Shown here: in pieces, positions 1 to 10,438 of the stretch | Layout: the number at the start of each line of letters is the position of its first letter | How positions within the stretch are numbered: position 1 is the first letter of the stretch | Assembly (NCBI RefSeq): GCF_013170845.1 | Contig: NZ_CP033367.1 | Location: forward strand, 6,201,001-6,265,000 | From: Mesorhizobium loti R88b | Lineage (GTDB): Bacteria > Pseudomonadota > Alphaproteobacteria > Rhizobiales > Rhizobiaceae | DNA length: 64,000 nt | Reading direction: 5' to 3' | Notes under the pieces: model-generated | What the model was told of the DNA's origin: nothing | Seen by the model: only the letters and a program-made list of their open reading frames with translations | Database searches by the model: none | Position numbers and translations under genes: made by a program

Positions 1-605
<605 letters not shown>

Positions 606-606
<1 letters not shown>

Positions 607-1307
607 TGGATGGGCTGACCTATCAACGCCGTCGCGGCGAGATCCAGACTTACTTCGACCGCACCGCGGTGGAGGCCTGGAAGCGTTTCGCGACCGAGGC
701 GCCGCTTGGGCGCATCCGCGCCACGGTGCGCGACGGACGGGCACGGATGCGGGCGCTGATGCTGGCGTCCCTGCCGGAGGACCTTTCGGGTTGGCGCGTG
801 CTCGATGCCGGCTGCGGCACCGGCGCGATGTCGATCGAACTGGCAAGGCGTGGCGCCAGCGTGCTGGGCATCGATCTGGCCCCCGAGATCATCCGCTTCG
901 CCGCGGAGACCTTGCCGGACGATATCGGAACCGGCCGGATCGAGTTCAAAGCCGGCGATATGCTGTCGCGCACGCATGGCGAGTTCGACGCGGTGGTGGC
1001 GATGGACTCACTGATCCACTACCAGATGGATGACGCCGTTCTGGCGCTGGCCAGCCTGGCGCGGCGGACAAGGCATGCGATCGTCTTCACCTTTGCGCCG
1101 CGCACGCCGATGCTTGCCGTCATGCATGCGACGGGCCGTCTGTTCCCACGCTCGGACCGGGCGCCGTCGATCGTTCCGGTCAGGCCGGATGCGATTGCGC
1201 GCGACATCGCCCAGCAGCCGGAACTCAACGGGTGGCAGGCGCGCCGCACGCAACGGGTATCGCACGGCTTTTACACATCCCAGATGATGGAGATCGCCCG
1301 GCCATGA
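606..1307 (+). CDS. bchM: Mg-protoporphyrin IX methyltransferase BchM
   Basis: This 233-residue SAM-dependent methyltransferase methylates the C13 propionate of Mg-protoporphyrin IX, making the substrate of AcsF. The class I SAM motif VLDAGCGTG is near residue 66, followed by an acidic strand end (GID). Length and position between bchL and lhaA match the standard PGC order. The ATG overlaps the bchL stop, and its own stop overlaps the lhaA start in an ATGA, so the three genes are translationally coupled. Confidence 0.95.
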
Positions 1308-2737
1308 TTATCGGAGGCAACAGGCTGGCCAGACAATGGCTGAAGGTGGGCACGCGCTTCCTGCCGTTCGCCGACGCCGCGAGCGAGGGGCTGCCGCTTG
1401 GCCGCATCATCCGGCTATCGCTGTTCCAGGTTTCCGTCGGCATGGCGATGGTGCTTCTGACCGGCACCCTCAACCGCGTGATGATCGTCGAGCTCGGTGT
1501 TCCGGCTTCTGTTGTCGCGCTCATGGTGGCGCTGCCGATCGTGTTCGCTCCGGCGCGTGCGCTGATCGGCCATCGCTCGGATACGTACCGCTCATTTCTT
1601 GGCTGGCGTCGCGTGCCCTTCATCTGGATGGGCACCATGCTGCAGTTTGGCGGCTTTGCTTTCATGCCTTTCGCGCTGCTGGTGCTGACGGGTGAAGGTC
1701 AGGCAGCGGTGCCCTATGCCGGAGAAATCGGTGCCGCCCTGTCGTTCCTGCTGGTCGGCGCGGGGATACACACCACGCAGACGGCCGGCCTTGCGCTGGC
1801 CTGCGATCTAGCGCCAGACGACAAGCGTCCGCGCGTGGTGGCATTGCTCTATGTCATGCTTCTGGTCGGCATGCTGTTTTCGGCACTGTTCTTCTCGGAA
1901 GTGCTCTCCAATTTCAGCCATATAAGACTGATCCAGGTCGTCCAGGGCGCCGCCCTGATCACCATGGTGCTCAACGTCATCGCGCTGTGGAAGCAGGAGG
2001 GCCGCAACCCGTCGCGCACCGATCCCAATCGCGACCGGGCAGCGTTCAAGGATTCGTGGTCGGTGTTTGCAAGCTCGGCCCGCGCCAAGCGCCTGCTGGT
2101 CACCGTGGCGCTCGGCACAGCCGCATTTTCGATGCAGGACGTGCTGCTTGAACCCTATGGCGGCCAGATCCTGCATCTTGGCGTTAGTGCAACGACCATG
2201 CTGACCGCGCTTATGTCTTGCGGGACCATTGTCGGCCTGGCGCTGGCCGCGCGCGGACTGTCTTCTGGCATGGATCCATGCCGGCTTGCCGCCTTCGGCG
2301 CGCTTGCCGGACTGCCGGCCTTCGCTTGCGTCATCATGTCGGCTCCGCTCGAGTCGGTCGCGGTATTTCGCGCTGGTGCGGCGATGATCGGCTTTGGCAG
2401 CGGCCTGTTCGCCGTCGGCATGCTGACGGCGGCCATGGACCTGGCCCGCGCCAGCGACAGCGGGATAGCGCTGGGTGCCTGGGGTGCCGTGCAGGCGACG
2501 GCCGCGGGGCTCGCGGTCGGCACCGGAGGCGCGCTTCGGGACCTCATCCAGGCGCTTGCCGACAGAGGCATTCTGGGACCGGCATTCGCCGACCGCAACG
2601 CTGCCTATGGCGTTGTTTATCACACTGAAATCGCTCTTCTTTTTGCAACAATTGTCGCCATCGGGCCACTCGTTCGCTACGTGCGCGCTCCCGGCGAAGA
2701 CCAACGACCATTCGGGCTGGCTGAATTCCCTGGCTAG
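1304..2737 (+). CDS. lhaA: LhaA/PucC-family LH1 assembly protein (BCD-type MFS)
   Basis: The product has 477 residues and about 12 hydrophobic segments and belongs to the bacteriochlorophyll-delivery family (LhaA/PucC), which assists LH1 assembly around the reaction centre in the inner membrane. Family-typical stretches include LNRVMIVELGVPA near the first helix and GHRSDTYRSFLGWRRVPFIW after the second. I chose the ATG at 1304, which overlaps the bchM stop, over an upstream in-frame ATG at 1232 inside bchM. It sits directly before puhA, as in most purple bacteria. Confidence 0.93.
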   Translation: MIIGGNRLARQWLKVGTRFLPFADAASEGLPLGRIIRLSLFQVSVGMAMVLLTGTLNRVMIVELGVPASVVALMVALPIVFAPARALIGHRSDTYRSFLGWRRVPFIWMGTMLQFGGFAFMPFALLVLTGEGQAAVPYAGEIGAALSFLLVGAGIHTTQTAGLALACDLAPDDKRPRVVALLYVMLLVGMLFSALFFSEVLSNFSHIRLIQVVQGAALITMVLNVIALWKQEGRNPSRTDPNRDRAAFKDSWSVFASSARAKRLLVTVALGTAAFSMQDVLLEPYGGQILHLGVSATTMLTALMSCGTIVGLALAARGLSSGMDPCRLAAFGALAGLPAFACVIMSAPLESVAVFRAGAAMIGFGSGLFAVGMLTAAMDLARASDSGIALGAWGAVQATAAGLAVGTGGALRDLIQALADRGILGPAFADRNAAYGVVYHTEIALLFATIVAIGPLVRYVRAPGEDQRPFGLAEFPG

Positions 2738-2760
2738 ACGACTGAACTGGGAGACAGGAC

Positions 2761-3534
2761 ATGGGTCACATAACTTCTTACATCGACGTTCCGCAGGTTG
2801 CCCTCTATGTTTTCTGGGCCTTCTTCGCCGGACTTATCTTCTGGCTGCGCAGGGAGGACCGCCGCGAAGGCTATCCGCTGGAATCCGATCCGAACGGCAA
2901 GGTCAAGGATCGCGGCTTCCTGCTTATGCCAAGGCAGAAGACCTATCGCCTCCGCGACGGCAGCACGGTGACCACTCCCAACTACAAGCGCGATGAACGC
3001 CCGGTGGCGGCACGGCGCGTCGGCAACTGGCCGGGCGCTCCGATGGTTCCGACCGGTGACCCTCTCGTCGATGGCGTCGGACCGGCTGCCTGGGCCGAAC
3101 GCGCCGACCATCCCGACCAGACTTGGGACGGCAAGAACAAGATCGTGCCGACACGCGCCGATGGCCATTATTCGGTGGCAAGCGGCGACCCGGACCCGCG
3201 CGGCATGACGGTGTTCGGCGCCGACAACAAGGCCGCCGGAACGGTCACCGACATCTGGGTCGACCGCGCCGAACATGTCGTGCGCTACCTGGAAGTCGAC
3301 GCTGGACCGGGCACCGGCGCGCTGCTGGTCCCAATGAACCTGGCCAGGATCTCTGGCACGCCGACGAAGGGGCGCCACGTCAAGGTGAAGTCTATCCTGG
3401 CGGCGCAATTCGCCAAAGCACCGCGCATCAAGGCGCCGGACTCCGTGACTTTCCTCGAAGAGGACCGGATCTGCGCCTACTTCGCCGGTGGCCATCTCTA
3501 TGCAACGCCAAAGCGGACGGAGCCGCTGCTGTGA
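2761..3534 (+). CDS. puhA: Reaction centre H subunit PuhA
   Basis: The product has 257 residues. It has one N-terminal membrane helix (about residues 10-30) followed by the signature REGYPLE. A cytoplasmic PRC-barrel domain covers about residues 140-250. The H subunit caps the L/M core and guides proton delivery to QB. A GGGAGACAGG ribosome site precedes the ATG. The stop overlaps the puhB ATG. Confidence 0.97.
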   Translation: MGHITSYIDVPQVALYVFWAFFAGLIFWLRREDRREGYPLESDPNGKVKDRGFLLMPRQKTYRLRDGSTVTTPNYKRDERPVAARRVGNWPGAPMVPTGDPLVDGVGPAAWAERADHPDQTWDGKNKIVPTRADGHYSVASGDPDPRGMTVFGADNKAAGTVTDIWVDRAEHVVRYLEVDAGPGTGALLVPMNLARISGTPTKGRHVKVKSILAAQFAKAPRIKAPDSVTFLEEDRICAYFAGGHLYATPKRTEPLL

Positions 3535-4205
3535 TGGAAGATCATGACGACTACGCATTCGAGCCGATTCCAGGGCTGCCGGAAAAGCTCCCAAAGGGAG
3601 AGACGATGCTCTGGCAAGGCTCGCCTGAATGGCGCCCGCTTTCCTTCGCGGCATTCCACATCCGCAAGGTGGCTGTGTATTTCGCTCTCTTGCTGGCCTG
3701 GGACCTGACGTCCGCCAGCAGGGCCGGCGCCAGCCTTGCCGCGATGCTGTCGCATTCGGCCTGGCTTGTCGGCGTGGCGGGCGGCGCCATCGCCATCCTG
3801 TGCCTACTTGCGTTCCTCTACGCGCGCGGCACCATCTACACGCTGACGACGAAGCGGATCGTGATCCGGTCCGGCCTGGCGTTGCCGGTGACGCTTAACC
3901 TGCCGCTGTCGCTGATCGAGACCGCTTCGGTGACCAAAGCCGGCAATGGCATCGGCAGCATCGCACTGACCGTTGTCAAGCCCAACCGGGTCGCATGGCT
4001 AGTGCTGTGGCCGAATACGCGGCCCTGGAACATCAGCAACCCGCAGCCCATGCTGCGGTGCCTGAGCGATGCCGACGTGGTAGCGCCGATGTTGGCGAAG
4101 GCACTGGAAGCCGATGCTGGCGTTGCCGGTGCACGCCCGGTTCGCACGCAAATCGCAGCCAAGGGTCACGCGCCGATGCCGGCGGGTGCAACGATCGCAG
4201 CCTGA
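3534..4205 (+). CDS. puhB: Photosynthetic complex assembly protein PuhB
   Basis: The product has 223 residues and is needed for efficient assembly of the reaction centre. It starts MEDHDDYAFEPIPGLPE, a family-typical N-terminus, then has two or three hydrophobic segments (about residues 45-62 and 75-98) and a PH-like (DUF304) C-terminal part with YTLTTKRIVIRSG. The start is the ATG fused to the puhA stop. Longer in-frame extensions run into puhA and are rejected. Confidence 0.93.
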   Translation: MEDHDDYAFEPIPGLPEKLPKGETMLWQGSPEWRPLSFAAFHIRKVAVYFALLLAWDLTSASRAGASLAAMLSHSAWLVGVAGGAIAILCLLAFLYARGTIYTLTTKRIVIRSGLALPVTLNLPLSLIETASVTKAGNGIGSIALTVVKPNRVAWLVLWPNTRPWNISNPQPMLRCLSDADVVAPMLAKALEADAGVAGARPVRTQIAAKGHAPMPAGATIAA

Positions 4206-4218
4206 AAGGGAGTGGAAG

Positions 4219-4674
4219 ATGGGCCAGACCGCAACCGCAAGGGATCCGCAGAGAAAGCCGGCGATCGCCTGCGGCTGTCTCATCGCCACCGCAGTGGTCC
4301 TGGTGGCATTGACACGCCACGATCCGGTGCCCGAATTCATCGATCCGGCCAATGTCAAACGCATAGTCGAGCTGCGTTTCAGCGATCTGCCGGACGGCAC
4401 CGTCGTGGCATCGGACGCCGCGACAGGCAATGAAATCGAACGCATCGTTCCTGGCGCCGGCGGCTTCATCCGGGTGACGATGCGCAGCTTCGCCACTGAG
4501 CGCAAGCAGAAGGGATTGGACAGCGAGGTGCCATTCACGCTGACCAGGATGAACAATGGCGCCCTCTATCTGCAGGACGGCTTGACCGGCCGCACCATGC
4601 TTCTCAACGCCTTCGGCCCCTCCAATGAAGGCGTCTTCGCCGAACTGATCGACCAGAAAAGGACAACCCAATGA
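4219..4674 (+). CDS. puhC: Photosynthetic complex assembly protein PuhC
   Basis: The product has 151 residues with one N-terminal membrane anchor (about residues 17-34) and a periplasmic domain. PuhC supports LH1-reaction centre assembly. The phrase LRFSDLPDGTVVASDAATG is typical of the family. The start at 4219 is supported by AGGGAG seven bases upstream; an earlier in-frame ATG lies inside puhB. The stop overlaps the next gene in an ATGA. Confidence 0.88.
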   Translation: MGQTATARDPQRKPAIACGCLIATAVVLVALTRHDPVPEFIDPANVKRIVELRFSDLPDGTVVASDAATGNEIERIVPGAGGFIRVTMRSFATERKQKGLDSEVPFTLTRMNNGALYLQDGLTGRTMLLNAFGPSNEGVFAELIDQKRTTQ

Positions 4675-4973
4675 TCGAGGCTCTGAGACTGGGCAAGAAG
4701 GTCGTCGACGTGCCTTGCACGATCGAGATCGAACATACCTGGGAAAGCCTGCATGCGCATGTCGAACTCGAAGGCGTGACCGTCGAGCCCGGCGATGAAG
4801 TGCATGTGCAGGGCGGCGAGATCATCGTTCCCTATGGCGAGCGACGCATCCTTCGGCGCATGGCGACGGTGACCAAGGCAAGCGCGCCGGAGCGCCTGTG
4901 GGTCATGATGACCGGCGATTTCGAATTCATGGAACTGTTGGAGTTCAGCTTCTCTTCGGGAGAAAAGCTATGA
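4671..4973 (+). CDS. Conserved PGC protein of unknown function between puhC and acsF
   Basis: This is a 100-residue soluble acidic protein with no signal peptide and no membrane segment. It overlaps puhC upstream and acsF downstream by ATGA junctions, so it is translated with both. I recognise no enzyme motif. The central part ([20 protein letters not shown]) looks like beta strands. Proteins of this size occupy the same slot in other PGCs, and the tight coupling to acsF suggests a role with the oxidative cyclase, for example as a helper subunit. That role is inference. Confidence 0.8.
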   Translation: MIEALRLGKKVVDVPCTIEIEHTWESLHAHVELEGVTVEPGDEVHVQGGEIIVPYGERRILRRMATVTKASAPERLWVMMTGDFEFMELLEFSFSSGEKL

Positions 4974-6037
4974 CCATCGAAAAAATGTCGCTGCGGGCCA
5001 AGGACACCTATGGCATGGCGCGCGAATCGACGCTGCTGTCGCCCCGTTTCTACACCACCGATTTCGACGCCATGGACAAGATGGACGTATCGGGCGTGCG
5101 CAAGGAATGGGACGAGCTGCTCGCCGAAATGGAGAGCGATCCGAACAAGGGTCACTTCAAGCAGAACGAGAACTGGGACCGCATCGACTTCGAGGCACTG
5201 CCTGAAGGGCTGCGCAACGAATTCACCGATTTCATGGTTTCCTCGCTGACGGCTGAATTCTCCGGCTGCGTTCTGTACAAGGAGATGAAGAAGCGCGGCA
5301 AGAATCCGGAAATCGTGCGGCTGTTCTCCTATATGAGCCGCGACGAAGCGCGCCATGCCGGTTTCATCAACGATGCGCTCAAGGAATTCGGCATCGGCGT
5401 GAATCTTGGCTTTCTGACCAAGGCGAAGAAGTACACATACTTCCGGCCCAAGTTCATCTTCTACGCCACCTACCTGTCGGAAAAGATCGGCTACGCCCGC
5501 TACATCACCATTTTCCGCCACCTCGAGCGGCATCCAGACCGGCGCTTCCATCCGATTTTCAAATGGTTCGAGAAGTGGTGCAACGACGAATTCCGGCACG
5601 GCGAGGCCTTCGCGCTGCTGATGCGTGCCAACCCCGAATATCTGAAGGGTCTCAACCGGCTCTGGGTGCGGTTTTTCCTGCTCGCGGTCTACGCCACGAT
5701 GTATGTGCGCGACCATGCGCGGCCGGAGTTCCACAAGGCGCTTGGGATGGATCCCACCGAATACGACTACAAGGTCTTCCACCTGACCAACGAAATATCC
5801 AGGCAGGTCTTTCCCCTGGTGCTCGACATCGATCATCCGAGATTCCGCAAGGGTCTGGAGAAGCTGCGCGTCATCAACGACAAGGCTTCGGCAATGGCCA
5901 AGGAGACCGGGTTCGTGGCGCGCGTCAAGCGGTTGGGCCTCGGCCTCTCGGCGTTCCGCATCTTTGCGCGCCTGTTCTTGATCCCGGCCAAGGGCAACGC
6001 GTTGCCCGACACCAGCCGCATGCAGCCGGTCTGGTAG
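4970..6037 (+). CDS. acsF: Mg-protoporphyrin IX monomethyl ester oxidative cyclase AcsF
   Basis: The product has 355 residues. This di-iron, O2-dependent enzyme forms ring E of bacteriochlorophyll from Mg-protoporphyrin monomethyl ester. Carboxylate-bridged iron ligands are visible in DEARHAGF (about residue 123) and [10 protein letters not shown] (about residue 203). The ATG at 4970 gives the usual N-terminus and overlaps the previous stop. No anaerobic cyclase gene (bchE) is in the window, which fits pigment synthesis under aerobic conditions. Confidence 0.97.
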   Translation: MTIEKMSLRAKDTYGMARESTLLSPRFYTTDFDAMDKMDVSGVRKEWDELLAEMESDPNKGHFKQNENWDRIDFEALPEGLRNEFTDFMVSSLTAEFSGCVLYKEMKKRGKNPEIVRLFSYMSRDEARHAGFINDALKEFGIGVNLGFLTKAKKYTYFRPKFIFYATYLSEKIGYARYITIFRHLERHPDRRFHPIFKWFEKWCNDEFRHGEAFALLMRANPEYLKGLNRLWVRFFLLAVYATMYVRDHARPEFHKALGMDPTEYDYKVFHLTNEISRQVFPLVLDIDHPRFRKGLEKLRVINDKASAMAKETGFVARVKRLGLGLSAFRIFARLFLIPAKGNALPDTSRMQPVW

Positions 6038-6049
6038 GGAGGCGGGCGC

Positions 6050-6904
6050 GTGACAGCCTATATCGGGCCAATCCTGTTCGCGCTGTTCGTCTGGTGGTTC
6101 TCCACCGGAGCGATAATCTATCTCGACGGGCTGCCGCGCCCGACCTTCAAATGGAGCATGCTCGGCGCCACGCTGCTGCTTGGTGCGGCCTTCTACGGGC
6201 TCTGGATCAGCGCGGACGACACCACGGTCAAGGGCGCCTACGTGGCCTTCGCATCCGCGCTCGTCGCCTGGGGTTGGCATGAAATCAGCTTCTACATGGG
6301 CTACGTCACCGGACCGCGCAAGCATGCCTGTGAAGACGGCTGCTCGGGCTGGGCGCATTTCGGCCATGCGTTGCAGGTCAGCCTGTGGCATGAGCTCGCG
6401 ATACTGGCCTCCTTCGCGGCAATCGTGGCGATGACCTGGGGCGGCGCCAACGAGATCGGGTTGTGGACGTTCGTCATCCTGTGGTGGATGCATGAAAGCG
6501 CGCGTCTCAATGTGTTTCTCGGCGTGCGCAATCTCAATGCCCATTTTTTGCCGCCGCACCTCGCCTATCTGAAGAGCTTTCTGAACAACAAGCCGATGAA
6601 CCTCTTGTTTCCGTTCTCGGTCTCCATCTCGACGGTGATCTGCTCGGTCCTAGCGACCGAGGCGGCGATCGCGGTCGATCCCTTTCGACAAGCCGGTTTC
6701 ACGTTCCTGGCAACGATGATGGTGCTGGCGATACTCGAGCACTGGTTCCTCGTTCTGCCGATTCCGGCAGAGGCGATGTGGAACTGGAGCATGAAATCGC
6801 GGCAGGCGCCGCCGCAAGAGGCCAGGCGACACGACGCACACAGACACGACCATTCGAAACCCCATTCGCCCGCTCCGATTGCTAGCCTGCGGTCGGTGCA
6901 TTGA
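6050..6904 (+). CDS. puhE: Photosynthetic complex assembly protein PuhE
   Basis: The product has 284 residues with about eight hydrophobic helices. It belongs to the PuhE (photosynthetic complex assembly protein 2, DUF3623) family. It starts with GTG at 6050, 12 bases after acsF, behind AGGGAGGCGGG. Family-like features are LVAWGWHEISFYMGY and the WMHESARLNVFLGVRN segment. The C-terminal 30 residues are rich in His, Arg and Ala and probably disordered. Confidence 0.9.
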   Translation: MTAYIGPILFALFVWWFSTGAIIYLDGLPRPTFKWSMLGATLLLGAAFYGLWISADDTTVKGAYVAFASALVAWGWHEISFYMGYVTGPRKHACEDGCSGWAHFGHALQVSLWHELAILASFAAIVAMTWGGANEIGLWTFVILWWMHESARLNVFLGVRNLNAHFLPPHLAYLKSFLNNKPMNLLFPFSVSISTVICSVLATEAAIAVDPFRQAGFTFLATMMVLAILEHWFLVLPIPAEAMWNWSMKSRQAPPQEARRHDAHRHDHSKPHSPAPIASLRSVH

Positions 6905-6966
6905 TGATGACTGCGTGAAGGCGCAAACGACCGGTCATGCCGGGGACGAAAGCAGGAGATGAAACC

Positions 6967-8181
6967 ATGAACTTCGAAGCCTTTTTCGCCACGAAGCTCG
7001 ACGGCCTTCACGCAGAAGGGCGCTACCGTGTCTTTGCCGAACTGGAGCGCCAGGCTGGCGGGTTCCCCCGCGCTACGCGCTACCATGACAACACGACGAG
7101 CGATGTCACGGTCTGGTGTTCGAACGACTATCTCGGTATGGGACAGAACCCCAAGGTGATTGCCGCCATGCATGAGGCGCTGGACAAATGCGGCGCCGGC
7201 GCCGGCGGCACGCGCAACATCTCCGGCACCAACCACTATCACGTGCTGCTGGAGCGTGAGCTCGCCGACCTGCATCACAAGGAAGCGGCACTTCTGTTCA
7301 CTTCCGGCTATGTGTCCAACTGGGCTGCACTGTCGACGCTGGGCAGCAACATCCCGGGCTGCGTGATCTTTTCCGACGAAGGCAACCACGCCTCGATGAT
7401 TGAAGGCATCCGCCACAGCCGAACCGAAAAACGGCTTTGGAAGCACAATGATCCGAAAGATCTCGATCGTCTGCTTTCGGAATACGGCGCCGATGTACCA
7501 AAGCTGGTCGCCTTCGAAAGCGTCTATTCGATGGACGGCGACATTGCGCCGATCCGCGAGATCCTGGACGTCGCCGAGAAGCATGGCGCGATGACCTATC
7601 TCGACGAGGTCCATGCCGTTGGCCTCTACGGGCCGCGCGGCGGCGGCATCGCCGAACGCGAAGGCGTGATGGACCGATTGACCATCATCGAAGGCACGCT
7701 CGGCAAGGCTTTCGGGGTGGTCGGTGGTTATATCGCGGGGTCGGCCGCTGTCTGCGATTTCATCCGCAGCTTCGCCTCCGGCTTCATCTTCACCACCGCG
7801 CTGCCGCCGGCGGTGGCGGCCGGGGCACGCGCGTCGGTCATGCACCTCAAGGAAAGCGGATTCGAAAGGGCCAGGCACCAGGACCGGGTCAAGAGGGTCA
7901 GGACCCGCCTCGAGCGGCTGGGTATCCCCTGTATGTCAAATCCAAGCCATATCGTGCCGGTGATGGTCGGCGACCCGGTCAAGTGCAAATGGATCAGCGA
8001 CCTGCTGCTCGACAATTACGGCATCTACGTCCAGCCGATCAACTATCCGACGGTGCCGCGGAAAACGGAGCGGTTGCGGATTACCCCCTCGCCGCTGCAT
8101 TCGGACGCCGACATCGATCATCTGATCGGTGCCCTCTCCGATCTGTGGTCGCACTGCGCCATTTCGCGCGCCGTGGCATGA
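6967..8181 (+). CDS. hemA: 5-aminolevulinate synthase
   Basis: The product has 404 residues. It condenses glycine and succinyl-CoA to ALA (C4 pathway), the first committed tetrapyrrole step. The PLP-binding lysine is in EGTLGKAFG, and the glycine-rich AGGTRNISG and [12 protein letters not shown] motifs are present. The ATG at 6967 follows AGGAGATGAAACC; an in-frame ATG at 6937 lacks such a site. This PGC position (puhE-hemA) is standard and ties ALA supply to pigment demand. The stop overlaps idi. Confidence 0.97.
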   Translation: MNFEAFFATKLDGLHAEGRYRVFAELERQAGGFPRATRYHDNTTSDVTVWCSNDYLGMGQNPKVIAAMHEALDKCGAGAGGTRNISGTNHYHVLLERELADLHHKEAALLFTSGYVSNWAALSTLGSNIPGCVIFSDEGNHASMIEGIRHSRTEKRLWKHNDPKDLDRLLSEYGADVPKLVAFESVYSMDGDIAPIREILDVAEKHGAMTYLDEVHAVGLYGPRGGGIAEREGVMDRLTIIEGTLGKAFGVVGGYIAGSAAVCDFIRSFASGFIFTTALPPAVAAGARASVMHLKESGFERARHQDRVKRVRTRLERLGIPCMSNPSHIVPVMVGDPVKCKWISDLLLDNYGIYVQPINYPTVPRKTERLRITPSPLHSDADIDHLIGALSDLWSHCAISRAVA

Positions 8182-8774
8182 GGCATTCCGCTGCAAGCCC
8201 GGCCGGGAATGCTGGCGCTGACGTCACCGGCTCGCCTACGGGCGAGGAAGCACTGGTGATACCAGCCATCGCCGACGATGGTTCGCTGTTCCCGATCGGC
8301 AAGCTGGACGCGCACCGTCGTGGCCAGAGGCACTTGGCCATTTCGGTTTTTGTTTTCGCCGGCGACCAGTTGCTGATCCAGAAACGAGCGGCCGGCAAAT
8401 ACCATTGCGGTGGTTTGTGGGCCAACACATGCTGCACCCACCCGCATTGGGGCGAAAGCCCGGCCGACTGCGCGCGACGCAGGCTTTTTGAAGAGATCGG
8501 ACTTGTCCTCGAGCTGCAGCCGCGCGCGGTGGTCGACTATCAGGCCGATGTCGGCAACGGACTGATCGAAAACGAGCGCGTGCACGTCTTTCGCGGCGAT
8601 GTCGCGGCACCCTTCGACGTATCCGGCTTCAATCACGAAGAGGTCGAGGATGTTGCCTGGGTCGACCAACAGACATTGCGCCAGCAGGCCCTTCAGAATC
8701 CTGACCACTTCACCCCCTGGATCAGGATCTATCTAGAACGCTGGAATGAGCTGGCGCTTCGGCCGGCCGCTTGA
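8178..8774 (+). CDS. idi: Isopentenyl-diphosphate delta-isomerase, type I
   Basis: The product has 198 residues and interconverts IPP and DMAPP for carotenoid and phytol synthesis. A Nudix-like box [17 protein letters not shown] and the metal-site cysteine in [10 protein letters not shown] are visible. The first 35 residues (rich in Ala, Gly and Ser) are not conserved, so the true start may be internal, but the ATGA overlap with hemA supports 8178. It ends the puh-side operon and converges on puf. Confidence 0.93.
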   Translation: MRHSAASPAGNAGADVTGSPTGEEALVIPAIADDGSLFPIGKLDAHRRGQRHLAISVFVFAGDQLLIQKRAAGKYHCGGLWANTCCTHPHWGESPADCARRRLFEEIGLVLELQPRAVVDYQADVGNGLIENERVHVFRGDVAAPFDVSGFNHEEVEDVAWVDQQTLRQQALQNPDHFTPWIRIYLERWNELALRPAA

Positions 8775-8802
8775 GCCGACCGAACACGACAAGACCGGCT
8801 TC

Positions 8803-8826
8803 ATCCCAAGCATCCTCTTTTGGGAT
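8803..8826. other. Small hairpin after idi
   Basis: ATCCCAA and TTGGGAT form a perfect 7-bp stem around a 10-base loop, 29 bases after the idi stop. No T tract follows on either strand, so it is only a weak terminator or 3'-end candidate. Confidence 0.35.
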
Positions 8827-8847
8827 CCCTCATGACAAATTCCGAGA

Positions 8848-9033
8848 TTAATTCCCCGCTTTGCAGGGGTGTTCGCCATAAGCCATCAATTTGTTGAAAG
8901 CGGCTGCTTCCCCAGCCGTATCGAATGGTCGTGCTGTAACCGTTCCATCCGCAGCCAATATGACAGCCAAGAATGGAAGCCCGAGCACTGGCGGGCTGTA
9001 AACTGCGTAGGACGGGCGGCGGGTGTTCTTCAT
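8848..9033 (-). CDS. Small hypothetical protein (61 aa) between idi and pufM
   Basis: The 8775-9247 gap contains one plausible minus-strand frame. The product starts MKNTRRPSYAVYSPPVLG and continues into ILAADGTVTARPFDTAGEAAAF, with normal composition. No good ribosome site precedes the ATG, and it lies downstream of the puf terminator, so it would need its own promoter. It could be a gene remnant. I see nothing else convincing in this gap. Confidence 0.35.
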   Translation of the reverse strand: MKNTRRPSYAVYSPPVLGLPFLAVILAADGTVTARPFDTAGEAAAFNKLMAYGEHPCKAGN

Positions 9034-9247
9034 CGCCTATGGCACGGTCCGTGCCCCATCTGGCCAATGTGGTCTAATTGCCTAGGAGGTGGAGGATACG
9101 CGATGGTCATCCAAGTGTGGCTTTCGATACTGCTCGAAGATGGCCGGCCTGAAGCGATGTCGAACAAGGTATTTCCAGGCATCTGCATACCAGCCGTCAT
9201 CGCAGATGTGCCGAGGAGCAGCATTGGTCTCGATCGCCCCTTCGCAT

Positions 9248-9282
9248 AAAAAACCCGGCCCTTGAAAAGCCAAGGGCCGGGT
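9248..9282 (-). terminator. Rho-independent terminator of the puf operon
   Basis: A perfect 11-bp GC-rich stem (9253-9263 with 9272-9282) and 8-base loop is followed on the minus strand by a run of T (9253-9248). It lies 125 bases after the pufM stop, so no pufC or pufX can be part of this transcript. Confidence 0.9.
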
Positions 9283-9406
9283 CAGAACGGGTCCGGAACG
9301 GCCGGAGGGCCAACCGTTCCGGCCTTCGTTCGCTGTGCTGCTCTGGCGGCACGGCGAACTCAGGATTGTTCCGGCCGGAGGGGACCTGCCGGATCCGGAA
9401 TGCCGG

Positions 9407-10330
9407 TTACATCGGCGCGAGGCCGTGCTTCTGACCCCATTCAAACCAGTTGTCGACCACGGTGCCGGTCATAAGGATTCCTATTCCACCGACCAGCGGG
9501 CACAGAATTGCGAACCACCAGGCCCAGCGGTGCACCGATTCCATCGTGGCATTGAAGCCCATGGTCCAGCGCCAGAACAAGGCGGCGCGCTCCGCGGCCG
9601 TGCCGCGATCGACGATCTGCTCGATCTCGCGTTCGCCGCCAAGGCGGCTGACGGCGAGGATCGTCGCGCCATGCATGGCGAAGAGCACGGCCGAGCCATA
9701 CAGAAAAGCGATCGAAAGCATGTGGAATGGGTTGTAGAACAGGTTGCCGTGGTTGAGCGAAAAGTTGTTCGTCCAGTCGAGATGCGGGAAAATCCCGAAG
9801 GGCACGCCCTCGCTCCAGGAGCCCATCATGAGTGGGCGGATGAAGCCGAGCACCAGATAAAGCCATATCGCCGCGGCGAACGCCCAGGCGACATGCGTGC
9901 CCATGCCAAGCGCCCTTGCACGACGGTACATGCGCGCCCACCACAGCAGGATCGCCGAGGTCAGGAAGAAACCAGCCATCAGCCACCAGCCGCCTTCCTT
10001 CAGCGGCGGCAGGATCTTGAGCCCATATTTCGGCAGCGGCGGCTGCAGCGAGAGCCAGAAGAAATGCTTGATGAATTCCTGCGGGCTCCAGTTGACCGAC
10101 GCCAGCATGTTGAGGCCGATGATCTCGATGGCGACGAAGCCGCACATCAGCGACGCCAGCCCAAGTGTGCCGAGATACAGGGGGCCTATCTGGGCGTCGC
10201 CGATCTTTCCCATCCAGTACGAGAAGCGCGGTTGACCCTGCCGCTCCCATATGCCGGGCTCCAGCGGCACGCCGTAATCCACGCCGCCACGTATCTGAAC
10301 GCGCGTGAAGATGTTTTGATACTCAGCCAT
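9407..10330 (-). CDS. pufM: Reaction centre M subunit PufM
   Basis: The product has 307 residues and five membrane helices. The bacteriochlorophyll and iron ligands are in [22 protein letters not shown] and LFAMHGATI. The ATG at 10330 has AAGGAGATCCTCA upstream; the frame is open 30 bases further. The C-terminus ([10 protein letters not shown]) is the short type seen in centres that use a soluble electron donor. The gene is followed by a terminator, not by pufC. Confidence 0.97.
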   Translation of the reverse strand: MAEYQNIFTRVQIRGGVDYGVPLEPGIWERQGQPRFSYWMGKIGDAQIGPLYLGTLGLASLMCGFVAIEIIGLNMLASVNWSPQEFIKHFFWLSLQPPLPKYGLKILPPLKEGGWWLMAGFFLTSAILLWWARMYRRARALGMGTHVAWAFAAAIWLYLVLGFIRPLMMGSWSEGVPFGIFPHLDWTNNFSLNHGNLFYNPFHMLSIAFLYGSAVLFAMHGATILAVSRLGGEREIEQIVDRGTAAERAALFWRWTMGFNATMESVHRWAWWFAILCPLVGGIGILMTGTVVDNWFEWGQKHGLAPM

Positions 10331-10354
10331 TGAGGATCTCCTTGCCGGAGGCTG

Positions 10355-10381
10355 CCACATGCCGGTGCACGGCGAATGTGG
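10355..10381 (-). other. Nested hairpin in the pufL-pufM spacer
   Basis: CCACAT pairs with ATGTGG around an inner GCCG/CGGC stem. It lies in an unusually long 108-base spacer between pufL and pufM, just upstream of the pufM ribosome site. It may act in mRNA processing or in setting the L:M ratio; that role is inference. Confidence 0.5.
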
Positions 10382-10438
10382 TCGAAGCTTCCCGTTCGAT
10401 CATTGTTTTCCGCGGATCTGTCCCAGCGGTCATGCCCG

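Noticed and set aside
3123..3533. Extended start for puhB inside puhA
   Set aside because: The conserved PuhB start MEDHDDYAF begins at the ATG overlapping the puhA stop.
4832..6559. 575-codon minus-strand open frame across acsF and puhE
   Set aside because: It is a shadow on the opposite strand of two firmly identified genes; the translation is low-complexity and matches no family.
8803..8826. Strong terminator for idi
   Set aside because: The 7-bp hairpin has no T tract, so it is listed only as a weak hairpin.
8869..9249. 126-codon plus-strand open frame between idi and pufM
   Set aside because: Cys/Trp/Arg-rich random-looking translation that ends within the puf terminator region.
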